Of a stretch of DNA of 44,513 nt, positions 40,798 to 44,513 are shown one piece after another. Source of the DNA: Vibrio barjaei (GTDB taxonomy: Bacteria; Pseudomonadota; Gammaproteobacteria; Enterobacterales; Vibrionaceae); assembly GCF_001639065.2 (NCBI RefSeq), contig NZ_LQXO02000052.1, forward strand, positions 1 to 44,513, given 5' to 3'. The position numbers and the translations under genes are program-made. Positions within the stretch are counted from its first letter, which is position 1. Every line of letters begins with the position of its first letter. The notes beneath the pieces were generated by a model. That model worked only from the letters and a program-made list of their open reading frames with translations. It made no database searches and was not told the origin of the DNA.

Positions 40798-42702
40798 TTA
40801 GACTTTAGACAAAAGCTTATTCACTGCACCTAGGAATTGAGACGGGTCTGTCATAGAGCCACGCTCAGCTAGCATTGCTTGCCCTAGTAATACTTCAACC
40901 CAGCGACCAAAGGCGTCTTCATCCGCTTCATCTGCCATGCGCTTAACTAGCTCATGCTCTGGGTTAATTTCGAAGATATACTTCACTTCAGGCACTTCCT
41001 GACCGGCCGCTTCAAGCAGCTTCGCCATCTGTGTGCCCATTTCGAAATCATCGGTAACCACAACAGCTGGAGTAGTCGCAAGCTTGAACGTAGTGCGAAC
41101 TTCCTTAACGCGATCACCTAAGTAAGCTCGAGTGCGCTCGACCACAGACTTGAACTCTTCCTCTGTCTCTTTTTGCTTCTCTTTTTCCGCTTCGTCTTCA
41201 AATTTACTTAAATCAAGACCCGACTTAGTAATGGACTGGAACTGCTTACCGTCAAACTCGGTTAGGTAGTTCATCAGCCATTCGTCGATGCGGTCATACA
41301 TCAGAATAACTTCAATGCCTTTCGCTTTGAATTGCTCTAAGTGTGGGCTGTTTTTTGCTGCCGCGTAACTATCCGCAGTTAGGTAATAGATCTTGTCTTG
41401 TTCCTCTTTCATGCGCTCAACATAAGACGCAAGAGACACAGTTTGCTCAGCAGAATCCACCTCCGTCGACGCAAAACGAAGCAGGCCAGCGACCTTCTCC
41501 TTATTTGCCATGTCTTCCGCAGGGCCTTCTTTCATTACTAGGCCAAACTCTTTCCAGAACGATTGATATTTCTCTTCATCATTCTTAGCCATGCGTTCGA
41601 GCATAGTTAGCACGCGCTTGGTACATGCACCGCGCAGCGACTGAGTTACTTTGTTGTCTTGAAGAATTTCACGCGAAACGTTTAGTGGTAGGTCATTTGA
41701 ATCAATTAGACCACGGACAAAACGCAAATAAGATGGCATGAACTGTTCTGCGTCATCCATAATAAATACACGTTGCACATAAAGCTTTAGTCCGCTCTTA
41801 TGATCGCGATTCATCATATCCCAAGGCGCTTTAGCTGGAATATACAACAGGCTAGTGTAGTCGTTCTTACCTTCTACGCGGTTGTGACTCCATAGCAGAG
41901 GGTCAGCAAAATCATGAGACACATGCTTATAAAACTCTTGATACTCTTCATCGGTAATATCAGATTTGTTGCGAGTCCAAAGTGCTTGAGCTTTGTTGAT
42001 CTGTTCCCACTTACCTTGTTCTGTCTCTTTACCTTCTTCATCACGCTCAAGCGTCCAAATAGACACAGGAATGCCGATGTGGTCTGAATATTTGCTGATC
42101 ACATCACGAAGGCGCCATTCAGATAGGAACTCTTTGCCTTCTTCACGCATGTGAAGAATGATATCCGTCCCACGAGTTTCTTTAGTGATATCTTCGATGG
42201 TGTAGTCGCCTTCACCTGCTGAGTGCCATTGCACTGCTTGATCGGCTGCTGCGCCCGCTGCACGTGTGCGCACGGTCACTGCGTCTGCCACGATAAACGC
42301 TGAGTAGAAACCAACACCGAATTGACCGATAAGTTGTGAGTCTTTACTTTGCTCATCTGACAATTTAGCAAAAAACTCTTTTGTACCTGATTTTGCAATG
42401 GTACCTAAGTGTTCGATCACGTCATCGCGCATCATACCGATACCATTATCGGAAACGGTTAATGTGTTACTGTCTGCATCGAACGACAACTTAACGCCTA
42501 GGTCTGCATCACCTTGATATAAGTCAGCGTTCGATAGCGCCTGAAAGCGCAGCTTATCGGCCGCGTCAGACGCATTCGAGATTAACTCTCTTAGAAAGAT
42601 CTCTTTATTTGAATACAGAGAGTGAATCATTAAGTGAAGAAGTTGTTTTACCTCTGACTGAAAGCCACGGGTTTCTTTATTGTTAGTTTCAGCGGTGCTC
42701 AT
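40798..42702 (-). CDS. htpG: Chaperone protein HtpG (Hsp90)
   Basis: HtpG is the bacterial Hsp90, an ATP-driven homodimeric chaperone. The protein is 634 residues from the ATG at 42702 (MSTAETNNKETRGFQSEVKQL), with GGAG 5 bases upstream. GHKL-ATPase motifs are SNASDAADKLRF, DNGIGM and GQFGVGFYSAFIVAD. The catalytic-loop Arg region (RGLIDSNDLPLNVSREILQ) and the C-terminal dimer domain are intact. It diverges from toxR as in Vibrio cholerae. A good sigma-32 promoter precedes it. Confidence 0.97.
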   Translation of the reverse strand: MSTAETNNKETRGFQSEVKQLLHLMIHSLYSNKEIFLRELISNASDAADKLRFQALSNADLYQGDADLGVKLSFDADSNTLTVSDNGIGMMRDDVIEHLGTIAKSGTKEFFAKLSDEQSKDSQLIGQFGVGFYSAFIVADAVTVRTRAAGAAADQAVQWHSAGEGDYTIEDITKETRGTDIILHMREEGKEFLSEWRLRDVISKYSDHIGIPVSIWTLERDEEGKETEQGKWEQINKAQALWTRNKSDITDEEYQEFYKHVSHDFADPLLWSHNRVEGKNDYTSLLYIPAKAPWDMMNRDHKSGLKLYVQRVFIMDDAEQFMPSYLRFVRGLIDSNDLPLNVSREILQDNKVTQSLRGACTKRVLTMLERMAKNDEEKYQSFWKEFGLVMKEGPAEDMANKEKVAGLLRFASTEVDSAEQTVSLASYVERMKEEQDKIYYLTADSYAAAKNSPHLEQFKAKGIEVILMYDRIDEWLMNYLTEFDGKQFQSITKSGLDLSKFEDEAEKEKQKETEEEFKSVVERTRAYLGDRVKEVRTTFKLATTPAVVVTDDFEMGTQMAKLLEAAGQEVPEVKYIFEINPEHELVKRMADEADEDAFGRWVEVLLGQAMLAERGSMTDPSQFLGAVNKLLSKV

Positions 42703-42779
42703 GCTATCTCCATTACACATTTAATATCGAGTTTCGACATTTTCTGGAACTCGCTATTCGTATGATTAATCTGCTAAAG

Positions 42780-42807
42780 AAATGAGGATGAAGATTGTAA
42801 ATTCAAG
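42780..42807 (-). promoter_or_regulatory. Sigma-32 heat-shock promoter of htpG
   Basis: On the minus strand CTTGAAT (42801-42807), 13 bases, CCTCATTT (42780-42787). The sigma-32 consensus is CTTGAAA-N13-15-CCCCATNT, so there is one mismatch in each box. The leader would be about 70 bases. Confidence 0.8.
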
Positions 42808-42863
42808 GTCAAAAAACATAAAAATGCTGTTTTTTTGATTTGTTTTTATTATCCTACTGCCCC

Positions 42864-42894
42864 TGACTATAAAAAAATCCTAAAATCCTATAAT
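42864..42894 (+). promoter_or_regulatory. Candidate toxR promoter
   Basis: A perfect -10 TATAAT lies at 42889-42894, with a weak -35 TGACTA at 42864-42869 (19-base spacer). The leader would be about 63 bases. It lies about 60 bases beyond the htpG -35 box, on the opposite strand. Confidence 0.5.
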
Positions 42895-42963
42895 TGGCCC
42901 TGCAGTCATTCAGTGCCAAAATATCAGTATCTGTCGCGTTGCGGCACTAAAAAGAAGAATGCA

Positions 42964-43794
42964 ATGAGTAACATAGGCACTAAGTTTATACTCGGTCAAA
43001 AGTACATTTTCGACCCAAATAGCAACTCTTTAGTCGATCAAACCAATAACGATGAAGTAGTCCGTCTTGGTAGTAATGAAAGTCGCATTTTACTTCTACT
43101 CGCTGAAAGACCGAACGAAGTCGTGACCCGTAACGATCTTCATGAATTTGTTTGGAGAGATCAAGGTTTTGAGGTCGATGACTCAAGCTTGACTCAAGCT
43201 ATTTCTACGCTCCGTAAGATGCTGAAAGATCCAACAAAGTCACCGCAATTTGTTAAGACAGTACCTAAACGTGGCTATCAGCTTATATCTAGTGTAGAGC
43301 GTTCTGTACCTGTAGCGTCCTCAGAAGCCATAAACGAAGCTCCTGTTGTTGACCTTGCCAAAGAACTGCAAGAGCCAAGTACCGCGTCAGCGACTCCTTA
43401 CTCAGATCCAGTCATCCCACCAGCTCCAAAAGAGAAAACCCCACCAACCGTTTGGGCAATGGTCGTGGTGGCAATTTTGTTACCTATTCTTGTGCTTATG
43501 GCAACCAATCCAGCGCAATCAAGCTTTAAAGAGCTTGGTACGGTGGAAAGCGTTAAGATTGTAACGCCTGAAAACCACCCTGACGTCTCTAGCTGGCAAC
43601 CAAAGATTGAGCAATGTGTTGCTAAGTATATTGAAACACATACCGACGACATGCTGCCTCTAGAGGTGATTGTAACAGGCGATCAGAGTGATCAAATTGC
43701 CCTTAACTTTATTCATAGCGTCGAGTTCTCTGGTGAAAATAGCACAATGCGTATTTTTACTGAGCAATCAGACTTAAGCAAAGTGTGCAAGTAA
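42964..43794 (+). CDS. toxR: Transmembrane transcriptional activator ToxR
   Basis: ToxR is a membrane-bound OmpR-type regulator of porins and virulence in Vibrio. The protein is 276 residues from the ATG at 42964. The longer reading frame has an unconserved start. The cytoplasmic winged HTH spans about 5-112 (LGSNESRILLLLAERPNEVVTRNDLHEFVWR, SSLTQAISTLRKMLKD, VKTVPKRGYQLI). A Pro-rich, variable linker (about 113-161) follows, then one membrane helix (162-181). The periplasmic sensor has two cysteines (Cys218 and Cys275) that can form the regulatory disulfide. toxS follows at once. It is a little shorter than V. cholerae ToxR, mostly in the linker. Confidence 0.97.
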   Translation: MSNIGTKFILGQKYIFDPNSNSLVDQTNNDEVVRLGSNESRILLLLAERPNEVVTRNDLHEFVWRDQGFEVDDSSLTQAISTLRKMLKDPTKSPQFVKTVPKRGYQLISSVERSVPVASSEAINEAPVVDLAKELQEPSTASATPYSDPVIPPAPKEKTPPTVWAMVVVAILLPILVLMATNPAQSSFKELGTVESVKIVTPENHPDVSSWQPKIEQCVAKYIETHTDDMLPLEVIVTGDQSDQIALNFIHSVEFSGENSTMRIFTEQSDLSKVCK

Positions 43795-43805
43795 GGAGTG
43801 TCCTG

Positions 43806-44324
43806 ATGAAAATGAAATACGCTGCTATTTTACTTGCTCTATCTACTGCTCTAAGTGCTTGGCTTTACTGGGGAAGTGATTTAAAAATCGAGCAAGTTCT
43901 AACCTCCAATGAATGGCAATCCAACATGGTAGGTATTATTGCTGCTCGTGACTATCCGGATACGGATATTGGACCGTTAAGCCGTTTAGAAATGTCGGCT
44001 AACGTAAAGTATTTACCGGGTGGTGAGTATATCCGTGAATCTTCAATGCGCTTGTACGGTAGTGATCCTGAAAAGCACACCTTGATTAAGATTTCAGAGA
44101 AAGGCACTTGGACCATTAGTGACAACTACTTACTGATTTCACCTCGAGAGTTCAAAGACACCGCGACGGCACAATCGGATGAGTTTACTCATGAGCAACT
44201 TGCGATGATTAAGCAGTTCCTAAAAATGGAAGCTCAGCAAAGTCGCCGTATTGATATCGTTAACGAAAAAACACTATTGCTGACCAGTTTAAACCAAGGT
44301 TCATCCATCTTGTTTTCCAACTAA
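43806..44324 (+). CDS. toxS: ToxR-stabilising protein ToxS
   Basis: ToxS is a bitopic inner-membrane protein whose periplasmic domain binds the ToxR periplasmic domain, protects it from proteolysis and forms a bile-salt-binding pocket with it. The protein is 172 residues from the ATG at 43806, with AAGGAG 8 bases upstream. One helix (about 4-22) is followed by a periplasmic beta-rich domain (EWQSNMVGIIA, RLEMSANVKYLPGGEYIRESSM). It begins 11 bases after toxR, so it is in the same operon, and a terminator follows. Confidence 0.97.
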   Translation: MKMKYAAILLALSTALSAWLYWGSDLKIEQVLTSNEWQSNMVGIIAARDYPDTDIGPLSRLEMSANVKYLPGGEYIRESSMRLYGSDPEKHTLIKISEKGTWTISDNYLLISPREFKDTATAQSDEFTHEQLAMIKQFLKMEAQQSRRIDIVNEKTLLLTSLNQGSSILFSN

Positions 44325-44343
44325 GTCAGATATTAAATTTTAT

Positions 44344-44373
44344 AAAGGAGGCGATCTGCCTCTTTTGTTTTTT
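44344..44373 (+). terminator. Terminator after toxS
   Basis: AAAGGAGGC and GCCTCTTTT pair over 9 bp (one G-T) with a GATCT loop, followed by GTTTTTTG. Confidence 0.85.
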
Positions 44374-44394
44374 GTAGCAAAAAAGTGTTAGCCC

Positions 44395-44428
44395 ATAAAA
44401 AAACCAGAGCCAATGCTCTGGTTTTTTG
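44395..44428 (-). terminator. Terminator after the flagellin gene
   Basis: AAAAACCAGAGC and GCTCTGGTTTTT form a 12-bp stem with a CAAT loop. On the minus strand it is followed by T's, directly after the flagellin stop codon. Confidence 0.9.
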
Positions 44429-44448
44429 TTTGCCATCTAAGGCGATGC

Positions 44449-44513
44449 TTAGCCTAATAGGCTCAATGCTGCGTTTGGCGCTTGCTTTGCTTGTGCCAAA
44501 ATCGAACTTGAAG
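44449..44513 (-). CDS. Flagellin C-terminus (partial, runs off the right edge)
   Basis: Only the last 21 codons are in the window. Translated on the minus strand they end SSILAQAKQAPNAALSLLG and stop. This is the highly conserved D0 helix of polar flagellins, which packs inside the filament core. Vibrios have several near-identical flagellins (flaA-E), so the paralogue cannot be told from this end. The gene converges on toxS. Confidence 0.92.
   Translation of the reverse strand, partial: SSSILAQAKQAPNAALSLLG

Overview
The window is chromosomal DNA of a Vibrio or a close relative in the Vibrionaceae. The evidence is the combination of a complete Na+-translocating NADH:quinone reductase operon with its maturation genes, a divergent htpG/toxRS locus, the start of a polar-flagellin locus at the right edge, and Vibrio-like proteins throughout at moderate GC. 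I see no rRNA, tRNA, CRISPR array, phage or insertion sequence. This is a core-genome segment, so the interest lies mainly in its regulatory DNA and small elements. The species cannot be fixed from the sequence alone.

Layout. 1-88 holds a LexA box that probably serves a gene lying off the left edge (dinB by Vibrio gene order). 172-7440 (minus strand) is nqrA-nqrB-nqrC-nqrD-nqrE-nqrF, a terminator, then apbE and nqrM: the sodium pump, its FMN-attaching enzyme and its iron-delivery factor. 7946-12269 is bolA (minus) diverging from rlmG, yajG, a periplasmic cyclophilin and ampG (plus). 12338-14289 (minus) is a LON-domain protein, an ECF sigma factor and a ChrR-type zinc anti-sigma factor. Both the LON gene and the sigma gene are preceded by the same TGATCG-N17-TA promoter, which suggests one autoregulated stress regulon. 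14592-15377 is a Tsx/OmpK-like outer-membrane channel with a perfect CRP site and a PurR/CytR-like operator upstream.

15508-19526 holds panE-yajL-csdA (plus), converging on tcdA-csdE (minus), the sulfur-transfer and t6A-modification set. mltA and a DUF2850-like membrane protein follow, then argA (plus), with a candidate ARG box. A 59-residue ORF with leader hairpins lies between argA and recD. 23177-32682 (minus) is recC-recB-recD, with an unusual G-run-rich spacer between recC and recB. 32759-34724 is a TDT-family transporter diverging from a LysR regulator. yebG follows with a LexA box, then dapD, rfaH (minus), a POT peptide transporter (plus), hemH and adk (minus), htpG (minus, with a sigma-32 promoter), toxR-toxS (plus), and the last codons of a flagellin gene (minus).

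How the genes work together. The largest functional unit is Na+-NQR plus ApbE plus NqrM. Stress links recur: two SOS boxes beside RecBCD, the ECF/ChrR pair, and heat-shock htpG facing toxR. The least explained items are the structured adk leader, the twin ECF promoters with the LON-only gene, the palindromes between bolA and rlmG, the inverted repeat before apbE, the recC-recB spacer and the small ORF after argA.
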